From: Mesorhizobium sp. M1C.F.Ca.ET.210.01.1.1
GTDB taxonomy: Bacteria; Pseudomonadota; Alphaproteobacteria; Rhizobiales; Rhizobiaceae
Direction of reading: 5' to 3'
Assembly (NCBI RefSeq): GCF_004791585.1
Contig: NZ_SRUU01000007.1
Coordinates: 124,001 to 188,000, forward strand
DNA: 64,000 nt
The number at the start of each line of letters is the position of its first letter. The first letter of the stretch is position 1. Under the pieces are notes generated by a model. The model ran no database searches, was not told the DNA's origin, and saw only the letters and a program-made list of their open reading frames with translations. This document shows, in pieces, positions 20,702 to 29,836 of this stretch. Both the position numbers and the translations under genes were made by a program.

Positions 20702-21496
20702 ATGAGCAAGACAGACAACAAGGGCACGGCCGTGATCACCGGCGCCTCCTCGGGTATCGGCGCGGTCTATGCCGACCGGCTGGCCGGTCAGGGCTATGAT
20801 CTGGTGCTGGTGGCGCGACGCGCCGACCGGCTGCAGGAGGTGGCGGACAGGCTGGCCTATGCCTATGGCCGCAAGGTCGAGACGATCGTCGCCGATCTCG
20901 CAAACGACGCCGATCTGCGCCGGGTCGAGCAGGCGATCGCGACGGACGAGAGCGTGACGCTGTTGGTCAACAACGCCGGCATGGGCGGCATCGAGACGGT
21001 GGCCGATGCCGATGCGGACGCTGCCGAGAGCATGATCAAGGTCAATGTCGTGGCACTGACCAGGCTGACCCGCGCGGTGCTGCCGGGGCTGCTCGCGCGC
21101 AATCGCGGCGCCGTCGTCAACATCGCCTCGGTGGTTGCCTATGGCATCGCCGTCGGCGGCATCTACAGCGGCACCAAGGCCTATGTCGTCAACTTCACCG
21201 AAGCCCTGCAGAAGGAGGTCGCCGGCACCAAGGTGCGGGCGCAGGTGGTGCTGCCGGGGCCGATCCGGACCGAGTTCTGGGACGTCTCCGGCATCAGCCT
21301 CGACAGGATCAACCAGGACTGGATCATGAGCGCCGACGATCTGGTCGATGCCGCACTTGCCGGGTTCGCGCAGGGCGAGACCGTCACCGCGCCCGGCCTT
21401 GCCGATGCTGCCGAATTGGCTACGTATCTCGGCGCGCGCGACCACTTCTACGGCAGCCTGTTCGCCGGCAAGCCGGCGGCCCGCTACGCGGTCTAA
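20702..21496 (+). CDS. Short-chain dehydrogenase/reductase
   Basis: 264-residue classical SDR. Cofactor motif TGASSGIG at 14-21, NNAG near 92, active-site Tyr and Lys in YSGTK near 158-162, and the substrate-loop PGPIRTEFW. Arg at the end of the second strand (VARRADR) suggests NADP preference. It would oxidise or reduce a hydroxyl/carbonyl group; the substrate is unknown. ATG at 20702 has AAAGGAACAGG upstream. Likely regulated by the divergent MarR through the palindromes at 20591-20631. Confidence 0.92.
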   Translation: MSKTDNKGTAVITGASSGIGAVYADRLAGQGYDLVLVARRADRLQEVADRLAYAYGRKVETIVADLANDADLRRVEQAIATDESVTLLVNNAGMGGIETVADADADAAESMIKVNVVALTRLTRAVLPGLLARNRGAVVNIASVVAYGIAVGGIYSGTKAYVVNFTEALQKEVAGTKVRAQVVLPGPIRTEFWDVSGISLDRINQDWIMSADDLVDAALAGFAQGETVTAPGLADAAELATYLGARDHFYGSLFAGKPAARYAV

Positions 21497-21508
21497 GGGC
21501 TACTGCAC

Positions 21509-21552
21509 GCTGGTTCCTTACCCCGCAAAGCGGGGAGAGGAGCCAGCGTTTT
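21509..21552. terminator. Hairpin between convergent SDR and lysE
   Basis: Long imperfect stem GCTGG..CCT..CCCCGC / GCGGGG..AGG..CCAGC with an AAA loop, followed by GTTTT. It sits 12 bp after the SDR stop and overlaps the stop of the lysE-type gene. It resembles the repeat arms at 23127-23288 and so may be a repeat used as terminator. Confidence 0.65.
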
Positions 21553-22150
21553 ATACCGGTCGCCACATCTGCAGGATCGAGGCGGCCAGCAACAGGCCGA
21601 GCACGGTGTTGAGCGCGCGCCACTGCCGCTCCGTCTGAAGCAGCCGTGCGAGCAGCGTGCCGGCGACACACCACAGCGACAGCGAGAATGCCGCGGCCAG
21701 TCCGAACACCGCGCCGAGCAGCAGCGCAAGCTGCAAGGGACCGTCGGCAAGCACCGCAAAGGAAGCGGCAGCGCCCAGTCCCATCGCCCAGCCCTTCGGG
21801 TTCATCCACTGAATGCCGGCGCCGCCGAAGAAGCTGTTCGGCCTGGCCATGGTCACGTCGAGGTTGGGCGGGCCGCTGCGGCCGATCCTGATCGCCAGCC
21901 AGATCAGGTAGAGCGAGCCCGCGATCTTCATGGCGAGTTGCAGGGAAGGGACAGCGGCGAGCAGTCCCGCGAGGCCGGCCGCGCCTGCCGCCGCCACCGA
22001 AGCCAGTCCGGCGGCGCTGCCGGCCATCAGCGGCACCGAGCGGCGAAAGCCGAACTGCGCGCCGGATGCCGTCGACAGCGTCGTGGCTATGCCGGGCGTA
22101 GAGGTCGAGATCAGCGCGAACATGACAAGGGGGAGGAAGGTTTCGGACAT
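21551..22150 (-). CDS. LysE/RhtB-family amino acid exporter
   Basis: 199 residues, six hydrophobic segments, with the family pattern STPGIATTLSTASGAQFGFRRSVPL at the first loop and IQWMNPKGWAMGLGA in the middle. It exports amino acids or related small molecules across the inner membrane. Divergent from the LysR gene at 22249, the usual arrangement for control of such exporters. Substrate not predictable from sequence. Confidence 0.9.
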   Translation of the reverse strand: MSETFLPLVMFALISTSTPGIATTLSTASGAQFGFRRSVPLMAGSAAGLASVAAAGAAGLAGLLAAVPSLQLAMKIAGSLYLIWLAIRIGRSGPPNLDVTMARPNSFFGGAGIQWMNPKGWAMGLGAAASFAVLADGPLQLALLLGAVFGLAAAFSLSLWCVAGTLLARLLQTERQWRALNTVLGLLLAASILQMWRPV

Positions 22151-22208
22151 TTAGGCTTCCCGGTCGGAGGAGCCTGCATGCTAGGCGCTTTGCACCATCA
22201 GTAAATGC

Positions 22209-22230
22209 AATGTTTGATATGATAAGCATT
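22209..22230. promoter_or_regulatory. Imperfect palindrome between lysE and lysR
   Basis: AATG and CATT bound a 22-bp imperfect inverted repeat in the 98-bp AT-rich gap between divergent LysE and LysR genes. It contains the T-N11-A spacing typical of LysR-type binding sites. Weak by itself; the position supports it. Confidence 0.4.
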
Positions 22231-22248
22231 AGTATCTATAATGGAAAA

Positions 22249-23115
22249 ATGATCCGCGATATCGACACGACGCTCATCCGCACCTTTGTCGCCACTGCCG
22301 ACATGGCAAGCATGACCGCGGCAGCCAATGCGCTCAACCTCACCCAAGGCGCCGTCAGCCAGCAGATCAAGCGGCTGGAGGAGGTGCTTGGCCAAACGCT
22401 GTTCGAGCGCGACCGGCGCGGCTTGAAATTGACGCGTTCCGGCGAACGGCTGCTCGAGAGGGGCAGGCGACTCTTACAGCTCAATGACGAGATCATCGCG
22501 GAGATGGGCGGCAAGGCGGTCGCGGGCCAGGTGCGGATCGGCGTGCCTTACGACCTGGTCGGCACGTTGCTGCAACCCGTGCTCAAGACCTATGCCGAAG
22601 CCTACCCGCAGGTGGAGATTTCTCTGGTCTGCGCCGCCTCGCCGGACCTTGCGGCGGCATTGGCGGCCGGCACCATCGATCTCGCCGTCATCGAGGAGCG
22701 GGCCGGTCCGACGGCCGGCGAGTGCCTGTTCGTCGACCGGCTGGTTTGGGTCGGCGCCAGAGCTGGCTCGGCGCGCTTGAAGCGGCCCTTGCCGGTGTCG
22801 ATGGTAGCAGACACCTGCGCCTTCCGCCCGGCGGTGCTGGCGGCGCTCGGCGAAGACGGGCTCGACTGGCGCACCGTGTTCGAGAACGGCAACATCGACG
22901 CAACGACGGCGACGGTGCGCTCGGATCTTGCGGTGACCACCTGGCTCGCCTCGACGGTTCCGGCCGATCTCGACGTCCTATCCGGCGCCGGCCTTCCCGC
23001 CCTGCCGAACTTTTCCGTCAATCTGCATCTGCCGAAGCATGCCGCAGCGCCGGCGGCGGAGGCGTTCGCGGCGCATATCCGCAAGGGGCTGGCGCGTTAT
23101 CGCCAGGCTGCGTGA
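22249..23115 (+). CDS. LysR-family transcriptional regulator
   Basis: 288 residues. N-terminal HTH: IRTFVATADMASMTAAANAL, then LTQGAVSQQIKRLEEVLGQTLFER. C-terminal periplasmic-binding-like effector domain from about residue 90 (GQVRIGVPYDLVG). ATG at 22249 is preferred to the longer frame at 22210, which would add 13 residues not seen in LysR proteins. Divergent from the LysE exporter, its probable target. Effector likely an exported amino acid (inference). Confidence 0.9.
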   Translation: MIRDIDTTLIRTFVATADMASMTAAANALNLTQGAVSQQIKRLEEVLGQTLFERDRRGLKLTRSGERLLERGRRLLQLNDEIIAEMGGKAVAGQVRIGVPYDLVGTLLQPVLKTYAEAYPQVEISLVCAASPDLAAALAAGTIDLAVIEERAGPTAGECLFVDRLVWVGARAGSARLKRPLPVSMVADTCAFRPAVLAALGEDGLDWRTVFENGNIDATTATVRSDLAVTTWLASTVPADLDVLSGAGLPALPNFSVNLHLPKHAAAPAAEAFAAHIRKGLARYRQAA

Positions 23116-23126
23116 GCAACACTTTC

Positions 23127-23288
23127 TTTCCTCGCCCCACGAATATCGGGGAGAGGTGGCTCGGCGAGGCCGAGACGGAGAGGGGGTGGGGCGCTACGGT
23201 GCCAAGTCTTCAAAGGCATCAGCCCTGCGAAGCCCCCGCTCCGGCCGCTTCGCGGCCACCTCTCCCCGCTTTGGCGGGGGCGAGGAAG
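23127..23288. repeat. Inverted intergenic repeat, 34-bp arms
   Basis: Left arm 23127-23160 and right arm 23255-23288 are inverted copies sharing TTCCTCGCCCC and GGGGAGAGGTGGC, differing only in the middle (8-10 bases), and are separated by about 94 bp. Each arm also forms its own small hairpin. It fills the gap between the convergent LysR and DHFR-like genes. Confidence 0.75.
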
Positions 23289-23302
23289 CAAGCCTCGGCT
23301 CG

Positions 23303-23953
23303 CTACTTCCAGTTCTTGCGCCGTTCGAGCTCGGCCTCCGAAGGCGGCTCCGTGGCAAAAGACCCGGTCTTGATCTCGCCGCCGCGTTCATAGGTCGCCA
23401 TGATGACGCCGGTGGTCGAGGCCTGTGACTTGACAAGCTTGAAGGCGGCCGGCATCGCGTCGTCGCCGAACAGCCGCTTGCCCTTACCCAGCAACAGCGG
23501 GAAGATCATCAGGCGGATCTCGTCGATCAGCCCGTTGGCGAGCAGGGTCTGGATCAGATTGCCCGATCCCTGGATGAGCAGGTCAGGCCCGTCTTCCTGT
23601 TTGAGTTCCTTAAGCCTTGCAACGACATCTGGCCCAAGCGGCTGGGTGTTCTGCCAGGTGAGCGAATCCGGCCGATGCGTGGCCACATATTTGGTCGCAG
23701 GGTTGAAGGCATCCGCGATCGGATCTTTCTGATACGGCCAGTACGCGGCGAAGATGTCGTAGGTTCTGCGGCCAAGCAGCAGTGCGAAGGGTTTGGAGAA
23801 CAATTCATCCAGTGCCGCGCCCGCTACCTCGTCAAAATAGTGGAACGTCCAGCCGCCGAACTTGAAGCCGCCGACCGGATCCTCTTCCGGACCGCCTGGC
23901 GCCTGCATGACGCCGTCGAGGCTGACGAAAGTGGCGGCGATGATCTTGCGCAT
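23303..23953 (-). CDS. Dihydrofolate reductase / RibD C-terminal family protein
   Basis: 216 residues with the DHFR-like fold of the RibD_C family: MRKIIAATFVSLDGVMQAPG, LLLGRRTYDIFAAYW, LIQGSGNLIQTLLANGLIDE and FPLLLGKGKRLF. These are NADPH-dependent reductases of unknown substrate (YwjB/YyaP group), not true FolA. ATG at 23953 has AAGGAG upstream. Single gene in this window. Confidence 0.88.
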   Translation of the reverse strand: MRKIIAATFVSLDGVMQAPGGPEEDPVGGFKFGGWTFHYFDEVAGAALDELFSKPFALLLGRRTYDIFAAYWPYQKDPIADAFNPATKYVATHRPDSLTWQNTQPLGPDVVARLKELKQEDGPDLLIQGSGNLIQTLLANGLIDEIRLMIFPLLLGKGKRLFGDDAMPAAFKLVKSQASTTGVIMATYERGGEIKTGSFATEPPSEAELERRKNWK

Positions 23954-23993
23954 CTGTCTTCTCCTTCTTGCGATCCGTGCTTGCCGTTGTTTT

Positions 23994-24040
23994 ATGCATG
24001 TCGTTTTCGCAGACCCGCTGCACGGTTTTGCGCGACATGT
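23994..24040. repeat. Imperfect copy of the GCATGTCG-type palindrome
   Basis: GCATGTCG at the left and GCGACATG at the right, with TTTTCGC and GGTTTTG inside. It has the same arm sequence as the intact element at 55712-55752. It occupies the 135-bp gap upstream of the DHFR-like gene. Confidence 0.6.
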
Positions 24041-24088
24041 ATCAAGGACGTGCGGCAGGCGCTTCTCCCGACATGGGCCTGCAGACCT

Positions 24089-24937
24089 CTATCGCTCGCC
24101 GCCCGCACCGGCGCGAATAGCGCGCGATGAGAACCAGACATCGCCGAAGACAGCGATGGCTGTGCGGTCGGGCGCCTTGTCCTCACTCAGCCGGATCGAG
24201 CGCGTGCGGACGGCGCGTTCGCGGGTTGGCACTCTTGCTCCGGGGCCGGCGACGGAGGCGCCGGCGCAAGGGATGAACCACGAGCCCATGAAGGGCTGGC
24301 AGGCGAAACCCGCTTCCATGCGGGTGACCAGCACGGCGAGGCCGACGCGCTCCGCCGGCCGCCAAGGGAAGATCAGGCGGCCGCCAGGCTTGAGCGCTTT
24401 CAACCATGGCGCAGGAGGGGCAACGACCGCGGCATTGACATAGATGATGTCGGACGGCGGCAGCGGGCTTGCGACGGCGTCGCCGGCAACGACCGCGACA
24501 TTGCCATAGGCCGCGAGGTTCGCCTTGGCACGGGCGGCGAGGTCCGCCTCGATCTCGAAGGCGGTGACGCTGCCGCCCGGTTCGACCAGCCTTGCCAGCA
24601 GCGCGGTGTAGTAGCCGGTGCCGGCGCCGACATGGGTGACGGCCTCGCCGGGCTTCGGTTGAGCCTTGCCGATCCACATGGCGTGCAGAACCGGCTCGCC
24701 GTTGTTGATGCCCTTGTCCGCATCGAGCACAACAAGCACGTTCTGGTAGATGTAGCTTGGATCGGCAGTCGGCGTCTTGAACCGGCCATCGCCGGCAAAA
24801 ACGGTCCACGGTCCGGGCCCGAGAAAGGCTTCGCGCGGCACCGAGGCGAACACTTCCTCGATGCGGGGATCGGCGGAGCGCGCATGCGCGGCCATAAGCT
24901 TGGCGTAGAATCTTCGGGCGTCGTCCGATCCGGTCAT
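24089..24937 (-). CDS. Protein-L-isoaspartate methyltransferase-like SAM enzyme
   Basis: 282 residues. Class I SAM-binding motif VGAGTGYYTALLARLVEPGG near 107-126, preceded by PREAFLGPGPW and by YQNVLVVLD in place of the PCMT substrate loop. The C-terminal 70 residues (after ACQPFMGSWFIPC) are not part of PCMT and end in a basic tail. Called PCMT-like because the central blocks match, but the usual SQPxxVA motif is missing, so repair of isoaspartyl residues is not assured. It starts at 24937, about 50 bp after mntH ends, same strand, perhaps cotranscribed. Confidence 0.75.
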   Translation of the reverse strand: MTGSDDARRFYAKLMAAHARSADPRIEEVFASVPREAFLGPGPWTVFAGDGRFKTPTADPSYIYQNVLVVLDADKGINNGEPVLHAMWIGKAQPKPGEAVTHVGAGTGYYTALLARLVEPGGSVTAFEIEADLAARAKANLAAYGNVAVVAGDAVASPLPPSDIIYVNAAVVAPPAPWLKALKPGGRLIFPWRPAERVGLAVLVTRMEAGFACQPFMGSWFIPCAGASVAGPGARVPTRERAVRTRSIRLSEDKAPDRTAIAVFGDVWFSSRAIRAGAGGER

Positions 24938-24983
24938 GCTTCTAGAAGATAGCGCGGCCGGCCGGAAAAGTCGCGGTTCGGTC

Positions 24984-26342
24984 TTAGCCGGCGATGGTGT
25001 CGTAGAGCAGCTTGAAGTTGAGCACCAGGATGATCGCCGCGACGATCCAGGCCAACGCCGCCACGCCGCGCGGGATGGCGAAATTGCCCATCTTCTTCTT
25101 GTCCGACACGAACTGCACCAGGGGTACCACGGCGAAGGGCAACTGCATCGACAGGATGACCTGGCTGAACACCAGGAGCTGGGCCGTGCCCTTTTCGCCA
25201 TAGAGCGCGGTGACGATCACCACGGGGACGATTGCGATGCCGCGCGTCAGCAGGCGGCGCGCCCATTGCGGAACACGCAGGCGCAGGAAGCCTTCCATCA
25301 CGATCTGGCCGGCGAGCGTCGCGGTGACCGTCGAGTTGAGGCCGGAGGCGAGCAGCGCGATCGCGAAAAGGATCGAGGCGATGCTCAGGCCCAAGAGCGG
25401 GGACAGCAATTCAAAAGCCTGGCCGATCTCGGCGACATCCTGATGCCCGGTGCCATGGAAAGCCACGGCCGCGACGATCAGGATCGAGGCGTTGACGAAC
25501 AGCGCCAGGATCAGCGCGATGGTCGAATCCGTCGTCGCCCACTTGATGGCGTCGCGCTTACCGGCGTCGGTGCGCTCATAGGCGCGGGTCTGCACTATCG
25601 AGGAGTGCAGATAGAGATTGTGCGGCATTACGGTGGCGCCGATGATGCCGATGGCGATGTAGAGCATCGTCGGGTTGGTGACGATCTGCGGCGACGGCAC
25701 GAACATCGAATGCAGGATCGTGCCGGCCGGCGGCGCTGCGACGAAGATCTGGATGGCGAAGCAGCCGAAGATGATGATCAAGAGCGCGACGACGAAGGCC
25801 TCGAGATAACGGAAGCCCTTGTTCATGAGCAGCAGCACGAGGAACGCGTCGAGCGCGGTGAGAATAGCGCCGCCGATCAGCGGAATGCCGAACAGCAGCT
25901 GCAGCGCGATCGCCGTGCCGATCACCTCGGCAAGGTCGCAGGCGATGATCGCCAACTCGCAGGCGACCCAGAGCAGGAAGTTGACCGGGCGCGGATAATA
26001 GGCGCGGCAGGCCTGTGCCAGGTCGCGGCCGGTGGCAATGCCAAGGCGGGCGGCCAGCGCCTGCAAGAGGATCGCCATCAGGTTGGACAGCATGATGACG
26101 AAAAGCAGCGTGTAACCGAACTGCGCGCCGCCGGCGAGGTCCGTCGCCCAGTTGCCGGGGTCCATATAGCCGACCGAAACCATGTAGCCCGGGCCCATGA
26201 AGGCGAACAGGCGGCGGAGCCAGAGGCCGGTCTTCGGCACCGTGATCGAGGCATTGACCTCGCGAAGGCTGGGCTGCTCGTCGCTGGGGCTGTCGAAACG
26301 CCACGCGGAACGGGATAGGGCTACTGCTTCGGCGTCAGACAT
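24984..26342 (-). CDS. mntH: Nramp-family Mn2+/H+ symporter
   Basis: 452-residue Nramp transporter, 11-12 membrane helices. Metal-binding motif [12 protein letters not shown] near residues 60-71 and [12 protein letters not shown] in TM6, both standard for manganese import. ATG at 26342 ([17 protein letters not shown]) chosen; a start 36 nt earlier is also open. Divergent from the mntR gene at 26550, with a candidate MntR box between them, so it is probably repressed by Mn-loaded MntR. Confidence 0.95.
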   Translation of the reverse strand: MSDAEAVALSRSAWRFDSPSDEQPSLREVNASITVPKTGLWLRRLFAFMGPGYMVSVGYMDPGNWATDLAGGAQFGYTLLFVIMLSNLMAILLQALAARLGIATGRDLAQACRAYYPRPVNFLLWVACELAIIACDLAEVIGTAIALQLLFGIPLIGGAILTALDAFLVLLLMNKGFRYLEAFVVALLIIIFGCFAIQIFVAAPPAGTILHSMFVPSPQIVTNPTMLYIAIGIIGATVMPHNLYLHSSIVQTRAYERTDAGKRDAIKWATTDSTIALILALFVNASILIVAAVAFHGTGHQDVAEIGQAFELLSPLLGLSIASILFAIALLASGLNSTVTATLAGQIVMEGFLRLRVPQWARRLLTRGIAIVPVVIVTALYGEKGTAQLLVFSQVILSMQLPFAVVPLVQFVSDKKKMGNFAIPRGVAALAWIVAAIILVLNFKLLYDTIAG

Positions 26343-26392
26343 GGGATTCCGTTGGGATGGATCGATTGCAGCTCTCATCTATGCCATGGCTC

Positions 26393-26415
26393 AACATTAT
26401 GCAATAGGCTATATT
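26393..26415. promoter_or_regulatory. Candidate MntR box
   Basis: AACATTATGC, then AATA, then GGCTATATT resembles the E. coli MntR box (AACATAGCAAAGGCTATGTT as I recall it), with the same GC..GGCTAT core and one to three extra bases. It lies in the 207-bp gap between divergent mntH and mntR, 50 bp upstream of mntH. Confidence 0.5.
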
Positions 26416-26549
26416 TCATTGTTTGTGCTTTTTATTCGGCGACGCGGGGCCGGTTGCACGTGAGCGGGAATGCAAATAAACGGCCAGACCACCCGGCTCC
26501 GTGTTATGAATACGGGCCGATTCAAGCTTCGGCGAAGGAGGAGCGCGTA

Positions 26550-27002
26550 TTGGCGCTGAGGAACAGACCGGTTCGACGCGAAAAGCCGCTTCCCGATGCC
26601 GAAATCCATTCGGAAGGGTTCCGGCAGACGCGCGAAGCGCGCCGCGGCGCGCTCGTCGAGGACTATGTCGAGCTGATCGCCGACCTGATCGAAGACGGCA
26701 ATGAGGCCCGTCAGGTCGATATCGCGGCGAGGCTCGGCGTCGCGCAACCCACCGTGGCGAAGATGCTGACCAGGCTCTGCGCCGACGGGCTGGTCTCCAG
26801 AAAGCCTTACCGCGGGGTGTTCCTGACCGAGGCTGGCCGGAAGGTCGCTGAGGAGAGCCGCATCCGCCACCAGACGGTGGAAGCCTTCCTGCGGTCGCTG
26901 GGCGTCAGCGCCGAGACGGCGCGGATCGACGCCGAGGGCATCGAGCACCATGTCAGCGCCGAGACGCTGGAAGCGTTTCGCAGGGCAATGACGGCGCGCT
27001 GA
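26550..27002 (+). CDS. mntR: Manganese-responsive regulator MntR (DtxR family)
   Basis: 150 residues, very like enteric Mnt[47 protein letters not shown] (HTH), then RGVFLTEAG and the metal-ligand region [23 protein letters not shown] containing Glu and His ligands. A TTG codon at 26550 is used because GAAGGAGGAG stands 10 nt upstream; the open frame to 26352 runs through the promoter region. Mn2+ binding would turn on DNA binding at the mntH promoter. Confidence 0.9.
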   Translation: MALRNRPVRREKPLPDAEIHSEGFRQTREARRGALVEDYVELIADLIEDGNEARQVDIAARLGVAQPTVAKMLTRLCADGLVSRKPYRGVFLTEAGRKVAEESRIRHQTVEAFLRSLGVSAETARIDAEGIEHHVSAETLEAFRRAMTAR

Positions 27003-27097
27003 TCCCCACTCAAGTCCGCGCCTGCGGCTTCTGGAACCGCCAGGCATCCAGCGCGTTCGTCTCGAAGTCCGCGATCATGGCGGCCAGGGAGGAAGCG

Positions 27098-27286
27098 ATG
27101 GGCGTTGAACAGGCACCGACCGAGAAGGGCAAGCAGGCAGCGAAGGGATTGAGGCAAGCCGCTGCTCGGGATGAGCGCAAGACCGAGGCCGAGACCGGAC
27201 GTCCGCTGAAGAAGGGCGCCGCGCGGTTCGAGGAACGCTCCAAGAGCTCGGACGGCAAAAGCGCCGGCTCGAAACAGAAGAGCTGA
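27098..27286 (+). CDS. Small charged hypothetical protein
   Basis: 62 residues, rich in Lys, Arg, Glu and Ala (PTEKGKQAAKGLRQAAARDERK), predicted largely disordered or helical, no membrane segment. ATG at 27098 has GGGAGGAAG upstream; a start at 27077 would add seven residues. No recognised family. Coding is supported by the ribosome-binding site and strong charge pattern, but it is short. Confidence 0.55.
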   Translation: MGVEQAPTEKGKQAAKGLRQAAARDERKTEAETGRPLKKGAARFEERSKSSDGKSAGSKQKS

Positions 27287-27425
27287 AATTGCCGGTCCGT
27301 ATGTCGCAGCGCTCGTGTGCCCGCCGTGAAAAATGCTGTGACTTGATTTGGCCATTGGGATAATTGTTTGCGAGGGGCGGTCGCGGGCCGGACCTTCCAC
27401 GACATTCGGATCGCGAGGAGTTGCC

Positions 27426-28349
27426 ATGCTTTGGAGAGGCCGCCGTCAGAGCGACAATATCGAGGACGAGCGCAGCGATAGCGGCGGCGGGCTCGGTGGC
27501 GGCAGCCCGGGCCAGTTCCGCGTTCCGATCGGCGGCCGCGCCGGCGGCGGCTCGAGCATCGTCCTGGTCATCCTGGTCGTTCTCGCTGGATGGTATTTCG
27601 GGTTTGATCCTTCGCAGATCCTGGGCGACGGCAGCGGTGGCCTCGTGCCGGGCGGCGGCGGCCAGATCACCGACGACAGCGGCTCGCAGGACAGCACCGG
27701 CGCGCCTGCTTCGGATGAAATGAAGCAGTTCGTGGCGACGGTGCTTGCCGAGACCGAGGACACCTGGACCGGCATCTTCAAAGCCAACGGCCTTACCTAC
27801 GAGGACCCCAAACTGGTGCTGTTCAGCGGCCAGATCCGCTCGGCCTGCGGCTTTGCCTCCTCGGCGGCCGGGCCGTTCTATTGCCCCGGCGACCACAAGG
27901 TCTATCTCGACATGACCTTCTTCCAGCAACTCGACCAGCAGTTCGGCGCCTCGGGCGAGTTCGCGCGGGCCTATGTGGTTGCGCATGAGGTCGGCCACCA
28001 CGTGCAGAACCTCACGGGCATCATGTCGAAGTTCGACCAGATGCGGCAAGGCATGGGCGAGACCGAGGCCAACCAGATGTCGGTGCGGGTCGAGCTCCAG
28101 GCCGACTGTTTCGCGGGCGTCTGGGCACACTACACGGCGCAGAAGGGCATATTGGAGCAGGGCGACATGGAAAGCGCGCTCAACGCCGCCAAGCAGATCG
28201 GCGACGACACGCTGCAGAAGAAGATGCAGGGCTATGTCGTTCCGGAAAGCTTCAACCACGGCACGTCGGCGCAGCGGCAGACCTGGCTGGCGCGCGGCTA
28301 CAAGAGCGGCAAGCTTTCGGACTGCGATACCTTCAACAATCCGGTCTGA
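27426..28349 (+). CDS. ypfJ: Neutral zinc metallopeptidase (YpfJ/KPN_02809 family)
   Basis: 307 residues. A Gly/Ser/Arg-rich N terminus, one membrane segment (SSIVLVILVVLAGWYFGF near 40-57), then the peptidase domain with the HEVGHH zinc motif near 182-187 and ELQADCFAGVWAHY supplying the third ligand. SACGFASSAAGPFYCPGD is diagnostic of the family. Physiological substrate unknown. ATG at 27426 (MLWRGRRQSDNIEDERS) matches relatives. Confidence 0.92.
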   Translation: MLWRGRRQSDNIEDERSDSGGGLGGGSPGQFRVPIGGRAGGGSSIVLVILVVLAGWYFGFDPSQILGDGSGGLVPGGGGQITDDSGSQDSTGAPASDEMKQFVATVLAETEDTWTGIFKANGLTYEDPKLVLFSGQIRSACGFASSAAGPFYCPGDHKVYLDMTFFQQLDQQFGASGEFARAYVVAHEVGHHVQNLTGIMSKFDQMRQGMGETEANQMSVRVELQADCFAGVWAHYTAQKGILEQGDMESALNAAKQIGDDTLQKKMQGYVVPESFNHGTSAQRQTWLARGYKSGKLSDCDTFNNPV

Positions 28350-28384
28350 GCGGCGACATACGGCAGCGATATTTAACTGGTTTT

Positions 28385-28429
28385 GCGCAATCCGGACGGA
28401 AAACCACTGCGCACTTTCCTGGAATTGCT
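28385..28429. repeat. Dispersed palindromic repeat (GGACGGAAAACC type), copy 1
   Basis: About 45 bp, nearly identical to 55335-55380: GCGCAATCCGG, then ACGGAAAACC, CTGCGCAC, TTTCCTGG, AATTGCT. The ends pair with each other, so it is an imperfect hairpin. It lies in the 200-bp gap between the metallopeptidase and MFS genes. This element is common in Mesorhizobium intergenic DNA, as I recall. Confidence 0.8.
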
Positions 28430-28549
28430 TCGGGCGCGCCATCGCAACTGATGTCAGGATGAGGCAGTTGCAGTCGTTCGCTTATTGTTCTGGCCGGCAA
28501 GCTCGCCTATAAGGTGCCTCCCGCCCAGGCGGCCGAGGAGCTTATCACC

Positions 28550-29818
28550 ATGATCGACCCCAAGACCGCCAAGCGGGGCCTTGCGCTCGTTTTCACGACC
28601 CTGCTGCTCGACGTCATCGGCTTCGGCATCATCATGCCTGTGCTGCCGGCCTATCTGCAGGAATTGACCGGTGTCGGCGTCAGCGAGGCGGCGATCGAGG
28701 GCGGCTGGCTGTTCTTCGTCTATGCGGCGATGCAGTTCTTCTTCGCCCCGGTCATCGGCGGCTTGAGCGACCGCTTCGGGCGGCGGCCGATCCTGCTTGC
28801 CTCGGTGCTCACCTTTTCGATCGACAACCTGATCTGCGCCATCGCCTGGTCCTATCCGATGCTGTTCATCGGGCGCGTGCTGGCCGGCATTTCCGGCGCC
28901 AGCTATTCGACGACGTCGGCCTTCATCGCCGACATCTCGAACGACGAGAACCGGGCCAAGAATTTCGGCCTGCTCGGCATCGCCTTCGGCGTCGGCTTCG
29001 TCATCGGCCCGGTATTGGGCGGGCTGCTCGGCACGTTCGGGCCGCGCGTGCCGTTCTACTTCGCCGCGGGGCTCGCCTTGGTGAACTTCCTCATAGCGAT
29101 GTTCTTCCTGCCGGAGACGCTGGACGAAAAGCACCGCCGCCGCTTCGAGTGGAAGCGTGCCAATCCGGTCGGCACGCTCATCCAGATGCGCAACTATCCG
29201 GGCATCGGCTGGATCGGGCTGGTCTTCTTCCTGATGACGCTCGGCCACATGATGTATCCGGCGGTCTGGTCCTTCGTCTCGAACTACCGCTATGGCTGGA
29301 ATGAGCAGCAGATCGGCTTCTCGCTCGGCGCCTTCGGCCTGTGCGGCGCGATCATCATGGCGACGGTGCTGCCGCGTGTCATTCCCAGGCTCGGCGAGTG
29401 GAAGACGGCGGCGATCGGCCTGACCTTCACCGCCCTCAGCGCCTTCGGCTATGCGTTCGCCACGCAGGGCTGGATGATCTATGCGGTGATCGTCGCCGGC
29501 TGCCTGGAAGCGCTCGGCGACCCGCCGCTGAGAAGCCTTGCCGCGGCCAAGGTGCCGCCTTCGGCGCAGGGCGAACTGCAGGGTGCGATGACCTCGATCT
29601 TCTCGATCACCTCGATCATCACGCCGCTGCTTTATACGGCGATCTTTTCCTGGTTCACCGGCCCGAGCGCGCCGGTGGAATTCGGCGGGGCGCCCTATGT
29701 GCTCGGCGCGGTTTTCCTCACGCTGGCGGTTGTCGTCTTCGTGACGAAGGTAGCCAAGCCGACGCCGAAGGAGGTCGAGCGCATGCACACGCAGGAACCG
29801 GTGACGGACGCGGCCTGA
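28550..29818 (+). CDS. TetA-like MFS transporter
   Basis: 422 residues, twelve transmembrane segments. Close to the TCR/Tet group: VFTTLLLDVIGFGIIMPVLP at TM1, motif A GGLSDRFGRRPILL, and FIADISNDENRAKNFGLLG. Proton-driven export of tetracycline-like or other small compounds; chromosomal rhizobial members are not proven resistance genes. ATG at 28550 with GAGGAG upstream. It converges with carA, 18 bp between stops. Confidence 0.9.
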   Translation: MIDPKTAKRGLALVFTTLLLDVIGFGIIMPVLPAYLQELTGVGVSEAAIEGGWLFFVYAAMQFFFAPVIGGLSDRFGRRPILLASVLTFSIDNLICAIAWSYPMLFIGRVLAGISGASYSTTSAFIADISNDENRAKNFGLLGIAFGVGFVIGPVLGGLLGTFGPRVPFYFAAGLALVNFLIAMFFLPETLDEKHRRRFEWKRANPVGTLIQMRNYPGIGWIGLVFFLMTLGHMMYPAVWSFVSNYRYGWNEQQIGFSLGAFGLCGAIIMATVLPRVIPRLGEWKTAAIGLTFTALSAFGYAFATQGWMIYAVIVAGCLEALGDPPLRSLAAAKVPPSAQGELQGAMTSIFSITSIITPLLYTAIFSWFTGPSAPVEFGGAPYVLGAVFLTLAVVVFVTKVAKPTPKEVERMHTQEPVTDAA

Positions 29819-29836
29819 GGCCCGGTGTGGTCTGAG

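Noticed and set aside
28444..28471. GCAACTG / CAGTTGC inverted repeat before the TetA-like gene
   Set aside because: The arms are only 7 bp with a 14-bp spacer and there is no adjacent regulator; chance cannot be excluded.
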